Positions 15,496-24,515 of a stretch of DNA of 44,456 bases are shown here, in pieces. The first letter of the stretch is position 1. Every line of letters starts with the position of its first letter. The stretch spans positions 1 through 44,456 of the forward strand of contig CAYZNN010000029.1 in NCBI GenBank assembly GCA_964479665.1, read 5' to 3'. The position numbers and the translations under genes were made by a program. This stretch comes from UBA2287 sp964479665. GTDB lineage: Bacteria; Bacteroidota; Bacteroidia; Bacteroidales; Tenuifilaceae. The notes below the pieces were generated by a model. That model was not told the origin of the DNA. It worked only from the letters and a program-made list of their open reading frames with translations, and ran no database searches.

Positions 15496-17958
15496 TTAGC
15501 ACTTTACTCGGCTACCAATGAGGTTTTGAACATGCTGAGTTAGCGTCTCGGGAGTATGGTTGTCGGGGTAAACGGGCTGGAAAAAGTTTACGCGGATGCG
15601 AGTAAATGGACGGGGAAACCAGCGTCCGCTGGGAAGTGCTCTATTGGCACCACAAATGGCAACTGGCACAACCGGCACGTTCAATTCCTTGCTCAGAATG
15701 GCAAAGGTTTTCTTAAATTCTCCCAGTTCACCGGTTTTGGATCGGGTACCCTCTGGGAAAATAATTACTTTCTTTCCACTGCGCAACACCTCGGCCAGCT
15801 TCAGAATTGAATCCTTCAGGTCTTTGTTAACATCCATAACTATTACATTGTTTCGGCTTGCCAAGAAGCGGAGAAACCAGCTGTTAACGTGCTTCTTTTT
15901 GGCGTAGAAGTAGGTTCTGCTCATGGTTCGCCACCTAATGAACGAAGCAACAAACAGCCCATCGAAAAAGCTTTGGTGATTGGGTGCAATAATGCAGGGC
16001 CCTTCGGGAATGTGGTTGGCTCCCTCGCCGCGGAAGCGGAAATAAACCTTAAAGAACCATTTGGCGATATTTTTAAAAATATTTTGGGTAGGCCACGACT
16101 TGGGAAGCTTAACCTCAATGCGCTCTTTCAATGCCTCTGCCCAGTTTTGGGCTTCTTCCTTGAACCATTTCATATTGGCCTTTACATGGTCGGTTAGGTG
16201 CTTAACCGAGGGGAAGCCGGGAAGGTGATGCTCTTCAATTTTTACACCAAAGGTTCTGTCAATGTAGTCAATTAGGCTTAGTTTTGCCAATGAGTCCATG
16301 GCAATATCGAATTCCAAATGGTGGTGCGGATGTACGTCCATGTCGACCTGGCTTTCAATAAAACTTTTCACCACGTGGTACTCTTCGTAATCAGGATGCT
16401 CAATGGTTTGGCTATTCTTTTTGGGTTTTTCAACAAATTCGGCTAGTTTGAAGCGTTGAATTTTACCCAACCGGGTACGCGGAATGTCCTCTTTGGTTAA
16501 AGTGAACTGCATTATGCGCTTGTACGAGGTAAGTTCGCTATTGAACTGGGGAATTACTTTTTCGCGGAAGTGCTGTTCGGGATTTGCTACTCCAATTTCG
16601 GAGAGGTGACCCCAGTTGGCATGAATAATGGCATGTAGCATTTCGGCGTGAAGAAAAACGGCCGCCTCTTTTACAGCCGGGGAAGCCATTTCGAGTTTGC
16701 TTTCAATCTCAACAGGGTTCACATTCTTACCGTTCGAAAGCACAATAATTTCCTTTTTTCGGCCAGTAATATACAGATAGCCTTCCTTGTCAATTTCGCC
16801 CAAATCGCCAGTATGTAGCCAACCATCAATTAATACATCGGCTGTTTCTTCGGGACGATTGAAGTAACCCTGCATAATGTTTGGGCCTTTTGCTACAATT
16901 TCACCCTCGCGAATTTCCATCGATAATCCGGGTAAAACCTGACCTGGCGAACCAATCTTCACACTACCCGGGCGAGTGAATGTTATCATAGGGGCTGCTT
17001 CAGTCATTCCGTAGCCCTCCAGTACTTCAAACCCAATGGTTTGAAAAAACTCACCCACCTCCTTATTAAGCGCAGCACCACCTGATACCATGAACTCCAA
17101 TGCGCCACCAAAGTTCACGTGAACCTTTTTGAATATTTTCTTTGCTAATGAACGTGCCTTTAAAGTTTTAACAACTTTAAAAAGTACACGAGCGGCAATG
17201 CTTACATCAATTTTTGCTTTAATACCCTTGTACATGAGCTCGTAAAGGCGGGGTACACCAATCATTATGTTTACCCTGTTGTTTCGGAGGGTTTCCAAAA
17301 TATCGCTCGATTGCATGGAAGGGGCCATTACTATTGTTCCACCAACTTTCAGGGGAGCCATCATCGATCCGACTAATGGAAAAATATGATGAAGTGGCAA
17401 AAGCATGAGAACTTGGCGTTCGGGAGTATAAACTTTAACTTCTTCCGAAACCGCCTTTACGTTAGCTAACAAATTGCGATACGAAAGCATAACCCCCTTG
17501 GGGTTTCCGGTGGTGCCCGATGTGTAAATAATAACAGCGGTTCGGTCAATATCAGCTGGTCCCTCCCAGTAGGTTTGGGAAGAATTTACAGCGCTCATTA
17601 AAAGATCAAAATTGACTACTTGGGGGGTATACAGCAACTTTTCCGATATTTTTGGCAAATTCTTTTCGGTAGTGGTGCTTATAAATAGGGCCTCGGGCCT
17701 TGAGTCGTTCAGAATGTAAGCAACATCTTCGGCCGATGCCATGAAGTCGATGGTTACTACAGTGCAGTTGTTTTGCCACGCTGCATAGAAGGCATAAATC
17801 CACTCAGGACGGTTTTCGCTCTGTATGGCAATTTTTGTATAACCCTTACCCTGAATTTGCTTTGAAAGTTCATTTACTTTTTCGAAAAGTTCTGCGTACG
17901 AAATTGACTCGTTTCGAGTAATGATGGCACTTTTCTGGAGATTTGTTTTACTAATCAT
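15496..17958 (-). CDS. Acyl-CoA/acyl-ACP ligase fused to an acyl carrier domain and a PlsC acyltransferase
   Basis: This 820-residue protein holds three domains. Residues 1-510 are an AMP-forming acyl ligase: YTSGTTGNPKG (145-155), YGMTEAAP (316-323), HTGDLGEIDKEGYLYITGRK (382-401) and the C-terminal catalytic lysine region ending RTRLGKIQR. Residues 520-600 are an acyl carrier domain with the phosphopantetheine serine at Ser556 (MDSLAKLSL). Residues 640-820 are a PlsC acyltransferase with NHQSFFDG (His661, Asp666) and FPEGTRSKTGEL (734-745). The layout suggests that a fatty acid is activated, loaded onto the built-in carrier and passed to a glycerolipid acceptor, as in Aas-type lysophospholipid reacylation; the acceptor is inferred. 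No signal peptide is present. The gene has its own promoter and terminator. Confidence 0.9.
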   Translation of the reverse strand: MISKTNLQKSAIITRNESISYAELFEKVNELSKQIQGKGYTKIAIQSENRPEWIYAFYAAWQNNCTVVTIDFMASAEDVAYILNDSRPEALFISTTTEKNLPKISEKLLYTPQVVNFDLLMSAVNSSQTYWEGPADIDRTAVIIYTSGTTGNPKGVMLSYRNLLANVKAVSEEVKVYTPERQVLMLLPLHHIFPLVGSMMAPLKVGGTIVMAPSMQSSDILETLRNNRVNIMIGVPRLYELMYKGIKAKIDVSIAARVLFKVVKTLKARSLAKKIFKKVHVNFGGALEFMVSGGAALNKEVGEFFQTIGFEVLEGYGMTEAAPMITFTRPGSVKIGSPGQVLPGLSMEIREGEIVAKGPNIMQGYFNRPEETADVLIDGWLHTGDLGEIDKEGYLYITGRKKEIIVLSNGKNVNPVEIESKLEMASPAVKEAAVFLHAEMLHAIIHANWGHLSEIGVANPEQHFREKVIPQFNSELTSYKRIMQFTLTKEDIPRTRLGKIQRFKLAEFVEKPKKNSQTIEHPDYEEYHVVKSFIESQVDMDVHPHHHLEFDIAMDSLAKLSLIDYIDRTFGVKIEEHHLPGFPSVKHLTDHVKANMKWFKEEAQNWAEALKERIEVKLPKSWPTQNIFKNIAKWFFKVYFRFRGEGANHIPEGPCIIAPNHQSFFDGLFVASFIRWRTMSRTYFYAKKKHVNSWFLRFLASRNNVIVMDVNKDLKDSILKLAEVLRSGKKVIIFPEGTRSKTGELGEFKKTFAILSKELNVPVVPVAICGANRALPSGRWFPRPFTRIRVNFFQPVYPDNHTPETLTQHVQNLIGSRVKC

Positions 17959-18024
17959 TTTCTGTTTTTATTTATTAAGAAACAGTTTCGCTACCCAAAG
18001 GTTTAATAACCAAGGAATAGACGG

Positions 18025-18053
18025 CAATTAGCCCCCATACAGGGGGCTAATTG
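18025..18053 (-). promoter_or_regulatory. 12-bp stem-loop at the predicted 5' end of the acyl ligase mRNA
   Basis: A perfect 12-bp stem (18025-18036 with 18042-18053) encloses a five-base loop with no T run on either side, so it is a poor terminator. The predicted transcription start from the -7 box at 18058-18065 falls right at its edge. It could protect the mRNA 5' end or be a protein-binding site. Confidence 0.5.
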
Positions 18054-18057
18054 CGGG

Positions 18058-18065
18058 CAAAAATA
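18058..18065 (-). promoter_or_regulatory. -7 promoter box for the acyl ligase gene
   Basis: TATTTTTG on the minus strand matches TAnnTTTG exactly. A TTTTGG element sits roughly 20 bases upstream, in the place of the -33 box. The leader would be about 90 bases long. Confidence 0.65.
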
Positions 18066-18157
18066 ATAAAAATTTGTTGGGTTTAAACCAAAATGGTAAA
18101 CGATTGTTCAAAATCATCGTAAATGGGGAACGGTAAGGTCGAATTCTGCTTTAAAAA

Positions 18158-18692
18158 TCAATTCCCTTTTTTACGGAGGCTATACGAAAAGAGGGAAGGA
18201 TTGCCGGAGAACTCAGCGGTCCATTCATTATCGCAAACGCGTTGTAGCATCTGACAGGGATACTCGTCGGCAGGAAAAACCTGCTGAAAGGCCGTACCAT
18301 TGTTGGTGGCGTAACCGCCATACAAATTCAGGTCTTCGGGTGTACCATCGGTATGCCTAAGATCGTGACGGAAACGAAGTTTTTCTCCGTTCTCCAGAGT
18401 AAACATCCAGGTTCGCAGGGTATTTACACCCACCCGTAAAGGGCATGTAGACTATAGTATCGAGGCTTTCCCGTATATGCATTTCCAACTCATCGTTGGC
18501 CCAACTGTTCATGCCTTCGGCAATAAACACCTGTTTCCCTTAAAACTTTTGGCCTTCGAATTGTTTGAACTTTTTGAAAAAGGCCTTTTGTGGGCAATCG
18601 ATTTGCGATTGCTCAGCTTTGTGAGTGGTATTTTTGCAACCCCCAATTGCTGTTAAGGCGGTAATAACTAAAACAAACAAAAATGATCTCAT
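18158..18692 (-). pseudogene. Decayed lipoprotein gene
   Basis: ATG 18692 begins a lipoprotein signal peptide (MRSFLFVLVITALTAIGGC) and a mature start rich in Lys and Gln. A TAA follows FEGQKF. The same frame then continues (KQVFIAEGMNSWANDELEMH) to about 18435, where a frameshift leads into VNTLRTWMFTLENGEKL and runs on to the stop at 18158. One stop plus one frameshift disable it. The mature part (TWMFTLENGEKLRFRHDLRH, DNEWTAEFSGNPSLFSY) looks like a small single-domain envelope protein; I recognise no family. It sits directly behind ppk2 on the same strand. Confidence 0.8.
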
Positions 18693-18708
18693 AGTTTAAT
18701 GCATTAGT

Positions 18709-19599
18709 TTAGTAGAAATCGGGAACAAAAGTTTGGTCGGTTATGGGAGGCCGTATGTATGAATGATCCTCGACCCTTGGGGGGAGTGTAATTGGAGGAG
18801 GGGTAAGGTCTTCGAATGGTATAAGAGAAAGCAGATGCTTTATTGTGTTTAACCTTGCCCTCCGCTTATCGTCGGCGTGAACCACATACCATGGAACCTG
18901 TTTTATGTCAGTGTATGCAAACATTTCGTCTTTGGCCTTGGAGTATTCCACCCATTTGCTCCGCGACTCCAAATCCATTGGGCTCAGTTTCCAGCGTTTC
19001 ACCGGATTGTCGATTCGTGCCTGGAAACGAGCTTCCTGCTCCTTGTCGCTAACCGACATCCAGTACTTTATAATATGAGTACCTGAACGAACGAGCATTC
19101 GTTCGAATTCGGGGCAAGAACGAAGGAATTCTGTGTGTTCCTCGGGAGAGCAGAAACCCATTACCTTTTCAACCCCCGCACGGTTGTACCAACTTCTGTC
19201 GAACAGCACCATTTCACCTGCAGCAGGCAAATGAGCAACGTAGCGTTGAAAGTACCACTGAGTTTTTTCCTTTTCAGTGGGGACACCCAATGCAACAACC
19301 CGGCAAAAACGAGGATTTAAACATTCGGTTATGCACGATATGAGGCCTCCCTTCCCCGCTGCATCGCGACCCTCGAAAATAATAACTACCTTTAATTTTT
19401 TATGCTTTATCCACTCCTGCAATTTAATGAGTTCAATTTGCAGTTTGCCAAGTTCGGCCTCGTAGAATTCGCGGGGGAGTTTGGCTTTTTTATCCTCAAT
19501 GGCCTCGTAATTAAAAGAATTGCTCCTTTTGCTGCTTTCTTTTTCAACTTTATTGGTGCCTTTCCTCTTGTCGCCCTTCCTATCATTATTTTTGGCCAT
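18709..19599 (-). CDS. ppk2: Polyphosphate kinase 2 family protein
   Basis: This 296-residue cytoplasmic enzyme moves phosphate between polyphosphate and nucleotides. The Walker A motif is EGRDAAGKGG (76-85), and the Walker B and lid segment is LFDRSWYNRAGVE (132-144). ISCITECLNPRF, ALGVPTEKEKTQWYFQRY and SDKEQEARFQAR segments are typical of the family. The N-terminus has a charged Lys-rich tail of about 30 residues. The single PPK2 domain fits class I-type enzymes, but the preferred nucleotide cannot be read from sequence. The reverse strand upstream shows TATCTTTA (19648-19655), one mismatch from the -7 box. The decayed lipoprotein gene lies 16 bases behind it. Confidence 0.93.
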   Translation of the reverse strand: MAKNNDRKGDKRKGTNKVEKESSKRSNSFNYEAIEDKKAKLPREFYEAELGKLQIELIKLQEWIKHKKLKVVIIFEGRDAAGKGGLISCITECLNPRFCRVVALGVPTEKEKTQWYFQRYVAHLPAAGEMVLFDRSWYNRAGVEKVMGFCSPEEHTEFLRSCPEFERMLVRSGTHIIKYWMSVSDKEQEARFQARIDNPVKRWKLSPMDLESRSKWVEYSKAKDEMFAYTDIKQVPWYVVHADDKRRARLNTIKHLLSLIPFEDLTPPPITLPPRVEDHSYIRPPITDQTFVPDFY

Positions 19600-19771
19600 A
19601 ACGAATTGAATTAGGGTTTATATTATAGGTTGTTGGTATGGCAACCATAAAGATATGATAATAATTTAATTGGCAGCACGTTAGCTGCAATCTTTTTGTT
19701 AAAATTGCAAAAACAATGCGTTAAAAGGCTGTTTGCCTTTATATACGGTCATAAAGGTTTTTGAATGCGTT

Positions 19772-20944
19772 TTAGAATACAAACTCTCCCTTGACGGATT
19801 TAATAATTAATTGGTTCCCCTTGTTGCTCGTTTTGCAGTAGCCAATTACCTGTGCATCAACCCCAAATTTTTTTGAAATAGCAATAATTTCAGCAGCGTA
19901 TTCCGGTGAAACATAAATTTCCATTCTATGGCCCATATTGAAAACTTTATACATTTCGTTCCAAGGGGTTTGCGATTGTTTTTGAATAATTTCGAAAAGG
20001 GGAGGAACGGGGAATAGGTTGTCCTTAACAATCATTAGGTTTTCCACAAAATTCAGCACTTTGGTCTGGGCGCCACCCGAGCAATGAACCAAACCATGAA
20101 CTACCTGACGATAGTTGGTAAGTACTTCATTTATTATGGGAGCATACGTGCGGGTTGGACTGAGCACTAACTTCCCAGCGGATATCCCCAGTGGTTCAAT
20201 AATATCGGTTAGTTTGTAGTTGCCAGAGTATACAAGATCGGAATCGATTCCCATATCGTAACTTTCTGGGTACTTCTGAGCCAAGTACTTTGCAAACACA
20301 TCGTGGCGAGCCGATGTGAGTCCATTGCTGCCCATTCCGCCATTGTATTCCTTTTCGTAATTGGCTTGGCCAAAGGAACTAAGTCCCACTATAACATCGC
20401 CCTCTCGAATATTGGCGTTGTTTATTATATCGGATCGCTTAATGCGAGCGGTCACGGTTGAATCGACAATAATAGTACGAACCAGATCGCCAACATCGGC
20501 GGTTTCGCCTCCTGTTAAATGGATGCCTATACCCTGTTTGCGCATATCTTCGCAGAATTCCTCAGTTCCCGAAACTAGGGCAGCAATAACCTCACCGGGA
20601 ACAAGGCGCTTGTTCCTCCCTATTGTTGAAGAGAGAAGGATATTGTTTGTAACTCCTACGCAAAGTAAATCGTCGAGGTTCATAACAATAGCATCCTGAG
20701 CAATTCCTTTCCAAACGCTCATATCGCCAGTTTCGCGCCAGTACATGTAGGCAAGCGACGACTTGGTGCCTGCGCCATCGGCGTGCATTACCGTACAATA
20801 GTCGGGGTCGCCCGAAAGTAAATCGGGTACTACTTTACAGAAAGCGAGTGGGAACAAACCTTTATCTAAATGGGATATTGCGGCGTGAACATCTTTTTTC
20901 GATGCGGATACGCCCCTTTGGTTGTAGCGAGAATTATTCGTCAT
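19772..20944 (-). CDS. purM: Phosphoribosylformylglycinamidine cyclo-ligase (AIR synthase)
   Basis: This 390-residue enzyme closes the imidazole ring in purine synthesis, converting FGAM to AIR with ATP. The early segment RYNQRGVSASKKDVHAAI, HADGAGTKSSLAY, AQDAIVMNLDDLLCVGV, HLTGGETADVGDLVRT and HGLVHCSGGAQTKVL are the expected ATP-binding and substrate segments. It is longer than the 345-residue E. coli enzyme, as is usual in Bacteroidota, where the sequence is also divergent. It follows the DUF6150-like gene by 13 bases, so the two are likely cotranscribed; no functional link between them is evident. Confidence 0.92.
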   Translation of the reverse strand: MTNNSRYNQRGVSASKKDVHAAISHLDKGLFPLAFCKVVPDLLSGDPDYCTVMHADGAGTKSSLAYMYWRETGDMSVWKGIAQDAIVMNLDDLLCVGVTNNILLSSTIGRNKRLVPGEVIAALVSGTEEFCEDMRKQGIGIHLTGGETADVGDLVRTIIVDSTVTARIKRSDIINNANIREGDVIVGLSSFGQANYEKEYNGGMGSNGLTSARHDVFAKYLAQKYPESYDMGIDSDLVYSGNYKLTDIIEPLGISAGKLVLSPTRTYAPIINEVLTNYRQVVHGLVHCSGGAQTKVLNFVENLMIVKDNLFPVPPLFEIIQKQSQTPWNEMYKVFNMGHRMEIYVSPEYAAEIIAISKKFGVDAQVIGYCKTSNKGNQLIIKSVKGEFVF

Positions 20945-20957
20945 GATTTACTTTTGA

Positions 20958-21311
20958 CTATTTCTTTGGGGGTGTTATTTTCAGTAGATGCCTCTTTTTT
21001 TCGTTTATCCATTTCGATTCCTCAAAGGTGTCAACTAACCATATTTTTAGGTCTGAATCCATCTCATCGTCTACAAAAATGATAAGTACATCGGCCAATT
21101 TGGGGTCGTCAACCTCCATCCAAATACCAGTTCTTGTTACATCCTTATCTTCGTAAACGAAGTAAACGAGCAAGTCGGCGTCCTTGGGATCGTCAACAGC
21201 ATAAATTTTTACTTGAGCATCTTCAACCCTTTCGGTTTCGAAGAATTTCTGGGCTGATGCCGGAAGCTGGCACAGCAATACGAGGGGTAATATGTAGGCT
21301 AGCAGCTTCAT
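20958..21311 (-). CDS. Exported DUF6150-like repeat protein
   Basis: This 117-residue protein has a signal peptide (MKLLAYILPLVLLCQLPASAQ) and a mature part built of about four short repeats of the type DPKDADLLVYFVYED, DPKLADVLIIFVDDE, EMDSDLKIWLVDT. This alternation of acidic turns with hydrophobic strands is what I associate with DUF6150. The function is unknown. It would be periplasmic or surface located. It lies between the PorE-like gene and purM on the minus strand and may be part of a run of three cotranscribed genes. Confidence 0.7.
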   Translation of the reverse strand: MKLLAYILPLVLLCQLPASAQKFFETERVEDAQVKIYAVDDPKDADLLVYFVYEDKDVTRTGIWMEVDDPKLADVLIIFVDDEMDSDLKIWLVDTFEESKWINEKKRHLLKITPPKK

Positions 21312-21360
21312 GTTTACGAAAGTTGTTGCTTACACAATTCGTACCGTTTTTTTAATGGAG

Positions 21361-23343
21361 TTAAGGTTTGTATTCAGTGCTAAGCACTCTGAATTCGGTT
21401 CTACGATTAACCTGATGAACGGTTTCCTTTTGCTCCTCCAATTTTAACTCGTCGATAATTTTTTGGTTCAGCACATCGCCTGCTTTCAGGAATGTGAACT
21501 GGGCTGCCATTTGCTCATCGACCACCTTGGGTTGCGACTGGGCAAATCCTCGGGCTCTTAGGCGGGCTGCAGGAATTCCTTTTTCAATTAGGTAATTCAC
21601 TACCGATTGCGCACGCTTTTGCGATAGTTCGTAGTTGTATTCAAGGCTACCGCGGCTATCGGTATGCGCACCTAGTTCTATTATAATTGTTGGATTATCG
21701 TTCAGCACTTCAACTAGCCTGTCGAGCGAAGCCATCGATTCGGGCCGCAATTCCCAGCGGTTGAAATCGTAAAAAATATTGGGAAGTTCAATGGGGCGTG
21801 CGGTTGAAGTAAGAGCAATGACCTTTTTGAAATCTTTACTTTCTGAAACACCCTTGGTGGTTTCTTTGGCTTTATTGTTCAAGTACCCTTCTTTAGAGGC
21901 TATAACAATGTAGTCGGTATTTGGGTTAAGAATGAAGCGGAATGAACCGTCGTCAGCGGTTTCGGAGTTCTGAATATTTCCATCGCTACCAACAATTTTA
22001 ATTGCGGCACGGGCAATTGGACGACCTGTTTTTTCGTCGTTTACACCACCAATCATGTTAAAGTTGAGGGGTGGCAGGAAGAACATGTAAATGTTGTCGC
22101 CACCGCGTGCACCCATATCCCCCCGGCGGGAAGAATAGTAACCAGCTTCGCGGCTCCTTTCGAAAATGATACCGAAATCGTCGGCTGATGAATTGATGGG
22201 ATATCGCATGTTCTCAATGGCCCAGCCACTTCCGTCGGTGGGTCGGGCCCTGAAAATATCGAGTCCTCCCATGCCCGGATGACCATCGGATGAGAAGTAG
22301 AGAGTACCATCGGGATGAATGAAAGGGAACATTTCGTTGCCCTTGGTATTGATTTGGGGTCCCAAGTTAACGGGTTCGCCCCAGTTATCGCTTGCACTAA
22401 CTCGAGTCACCTTCCAAATATCGTTTCCGCCCAATCCTCCCTTAATGTTGCTTACGAAATAGAGGGTGAGTTCATCGGCCGAGATGGATGGGTGAGCCAC
22501 CACCATGCTATCGGGGGCCAGAGGTAGGGTCTCTGGAGTAAGCCAACCCTGTTCGCGTTTTTGGGTAAGGAGAATTTCACAGCCCAACTTGTTGCGCTTG
22601 CTTGTGCGACAACGGGTAAAGTACATTTTTGTAAAGTCGGGGCTAAGCGAGGGTGTTCCTTCGTCGGCATCGGTATTAATAGCTTCTTCAAGAGGTCGGG
22701 GTTTACTCCATTTGCCAGCACGATCGCGTTCGGTAACAAAAACGTCGGTAAATTTTTCACCCGTACCTGCATGTTTTTTTGAGCCGGTTGCATCGTCGCG
22801 GGTGCTGGTGAAGTATAGCATGGTATAATCGTCGGATCCGAATGCGGGTGAAAAGTCACTTTGGCGGCTATTGATAGGGCGCATGTTGGTAATTTGGTAG
22901 CCCGAAGGGCTCTCCTTCCATTTAATGGCCAACTGGCACGATTCAATTCCAATTTTCACAAGCGGGTCGTTGGGAACCAGTTCTTGGTATTTTTGGTATT
23001 GCTCAAGAGCCTCGTTGTATTTCTCGCTCATTTTGAGCATTTCAGCGTGGTAAAAGTATGCTTTGGGATCGGGAGCATTACGAAGAATGGCCTTTGCATA
23101 CCATATTTCTGCCTGTTTGGCGTTGCCAATGAAGCGATAACTATTGGCAATTTTGTATAGGTAAATTCCCATTTCCTCCTTGGCAACCTTGTCCAAATCC
23201 TTTTTAAACAGTTCAATGGCTTCGAAGTAGCCCCCGGCATCGTAAAGGTCGTTGGCTCGCTTCAAACGGGCAGTCTGAGCAACTGCGCCTATTGTAACGC
23301 AGGTGGCAATCAGAGCAGTAGCAATTCTAAGTGTAAGCCTCAT
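21361..23343 (-). CDS. PorE-like OmpA-family outer-membrane protein with TPR, beta-propeller and CarboxypepD-like domains
   Basis: This protein of about 660 residues is exported through a signal peptide (MRLTLRIATALIATCVTIGAVAQ). Domains in order: TPR-like helices (KRANDLYDAGGYFEAIELF, ANSYRFIGNAKQAEIWYAK), a WD40/PD40 beta-propeller with blades such as SPAFGSDDYTMLYFTS and HPDGTLYFSSDGHPGMGG, a carboxypeptidase regulatory-like domain (GGVNDEKTGRPIARAAIKI), and a C-terminal OmpA peptidoglycan-binding domain (IELGAHTDSRGSLEYNYELS, AARLRARGFAQSQP). This order matches PorE of the Porphyromonas type IX secretion system; other OmpA proteins in the phylum share it, so the name stays provisional. 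I chose ATG 23343 over 23379 because the signal peptide begins there. A role anchoring secretion or the outer membrane to the wall is inferred. Confidence 0.85.
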   Translation of the reverse strand: MRLTLRIATALIATCVTIGAVAQTARLKRANDLYDAGGYFEAIELFKKDLDKVAKEEMGIYLYKIANSYRFIGNAKQAEIWYAKAILRNAPDPKAYFYHAEMLKMSEKYNEALEQYQKYQELVPNDPLVKIGIESCQLAIKWKESPSGYQITNMRPINSRQSDFSPAFGSDDYTMLYFTSTRDDATGSKKHAGTGEKFTDVFVTERDRAGKWSKPRPLEEAINTDADEGTPSLSPDFTKMYFTRCRTSKRNKLGCEILLTQKREQGWLTPETLPLAPDSMVVAHPSISADELTLYFVSNIKGGLGGNDIWKVTRVSASDNWGEPVNLGPQINTKGNEMFPFIHPDGTLYFSSDGHPGMGGLDIFRARPTDGSGWAIENMRYPINSSADDFGIIFERSREAGYYSSRRGDMGARGGDNIYMFFLPPLNFNMIGGVNDEKTGRPIARAAIKIVGSDGNIQNSETADDGSFRFILNPNTDYIVIASKEGYLNNKAKETTKGVSESKDFKKVIALTSTARPIELPNIFYDFNRWELRPESMASLDRLVEVLNDNPTIIIELGAHTDSRGSLEYNYELSQKRAQSVVNYLIEKGIPAARLRARGFAQSQPKVVDEQMAAQFTFLKAGDVLNQKIIDELKLEEQKETVHQVNRRTEFRVLSTEYKP

Positions 23344-23575
23344 TGGTAAGTAAATTTCAATATTTAAGCAAATACGCAATGGCGTTGAAAATATTGTATT
23401 GAGTTGAAATCAGTATTTTTTCAAAACCATGTAAAGGTAATGAATAATTCAAAATATGCACAAATTGGTTTAAAAAAGTGCATTTGTTAAAGGGTTAGGA
23501 CCCAATGCTAATTGCAAAAATGAGTAAATAAAATCCATTAATCAATTGGGGGTTTCAATTGCTCCTTACTTAAAT

Positions 23576-23583
23576 TATATTTG
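23576..23583 (+). promoter_or_regulatory. -7 promoter box for the DMT transporter gene
   Basis: TATATTTG is a perfect TAnnTTTG match 32 bases before the GTG start. The intergenic region 23344-23615 carries the divergent upstream regions of the PorE-like gene and this transporter and no gene of its own. Confidence 0.65.
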
Positions 23584-23615
23584 CGCAATTTTTTAATCAT
23601 ATTCATACTCTTCCA

Positions 23616-24512
23616 GTGAGAAATTCGAAATGGGCTATATACATGGCAGCCATGCTCTCCATGTGCTTTTGGGCGTTATCATTTATATGGTATAAGGAGG
23701 TTTTCGAACTTTATAAACCCATTACATTAGTTTTTTTAAGGCTTATTATTTCGAGCATCATACTTGTGTCGGTTACCCTAATGATGGGAAAATTACAAAT
23801 AATGAGGCTTTCAGATTTGCGTCATTTCATTCTACTCACTTTTTTTCAGCCTTTTTTGTATTTCTTAACCGAAAGTTACGGAGTTAGTATGGTATCGCCA
23901 ACATTAGCGGCTGTAATTATTAGTACAATCCCTTTATTCAGTCCAATTGGTGCTTACTTTTTATTAGGAGAAAGGATAACAATTGTCAATTTTTTGGGAA
24001 TTGTTATTTCCATTCTGGGAGTTGGATTGGTAGTATTTCATACCGGTTTTGGCAACATTGATTTGAATTTAATAGGAGTGCTACTTCTTTTTGTTGCGGT
24101 AGTCGCCGCTATAGGCTATGCTATTGTGCTTAGGAGGTTAGGAAACAGGTATAATGTTTTTTCAATAGTTACCTATCAGAATTCTTTAGGAATCCTTTTT
24201 TTCTTACCCCTTTTCGTTACTGTCGATTTTAGCCACTTCATTTCGGTAGTACCCGACCGAAGTGTAATTATACCACTGGTTAATTTGGGAATTTTCTCAT
24301 CGACCCTGGCGTTTTTGCTTTTCACTTACGTTGTGAAAAAATTGAGCATATCGAAAGCCAATGTTTTTACCAATGCCATTCCCGTGCTCACGGCTGTATT
24401 TGCCTATTTTCTGATGGGCGAACCGCTTACAACCGTAAAACTAATAGGAATTGGGGTCGTAATTTTTGGGGTACTAATAGCCCAAATGGGCCGAAAAAAT
24501 TCTGTTCAGTAG
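23616..24512 (+). CDS. EamA/DMT-family membrane transporter
   Basis: This 298-residue inner-membrane protein has about ten hydrophobic segments in two repeated halves, the layout of the drug/metabolite transporter (EamA) family. The first half includes SMCFWALSFIWYKEVFELYK and ends near LLGERITIVNFLGIVISILG. The second half repeats the pattern, with FLLFTYVVKKLSISKANVFT and LMGEPLTTVKLIGIGVVIFG. The start is GTG at 23616; an in-frame ATG lies nine codons later, but the GTG start fits the promoter spacing better and keeps the first helix whole. The substrate is unknown. The next gene follows after three bases, so the two are cotranscribed. Confidence 0.88.
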   Translation: MRNSKWAIYMAAMLSMCFWALSFIWYKEVFELYKPITLVFLRLIISSIILVSVTLMMGKLQIMRLSDLRHFILLTFFQPFLYFLTESYGVSMVSPTLAAVIISTIPLFSPIGAYFLLGERITIVNFLGIVISILGVGLVVFHTGFGNIDLNLIGVLLLFVAVVAAIGYAIVLRRLGNRYNVFSIVTYQNSLGILFFLPLFVTVDFSHFISVVPDRSVIIPLVNLGIFSSTLAFLLFTYVVKKLSISKANVFTNAIPVLTAVFAYFLMGEPLTTVKLIGIGVVIFGVLIAQMGRKNSVQ

Positions 24513-24515
24513 CAA

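Noticed and set aside
17113..17124. GTTCACGTGAAC palindrome resembling a parS site
   Set aside because: It is two bases shorter than the usual GTTTCACGTGAAAC core, lies inside the acyl ligase gene and is 15 kb from parAB. Chance is more likely. Other CACGTG-type strings near 39531 and 42412 match even less well.
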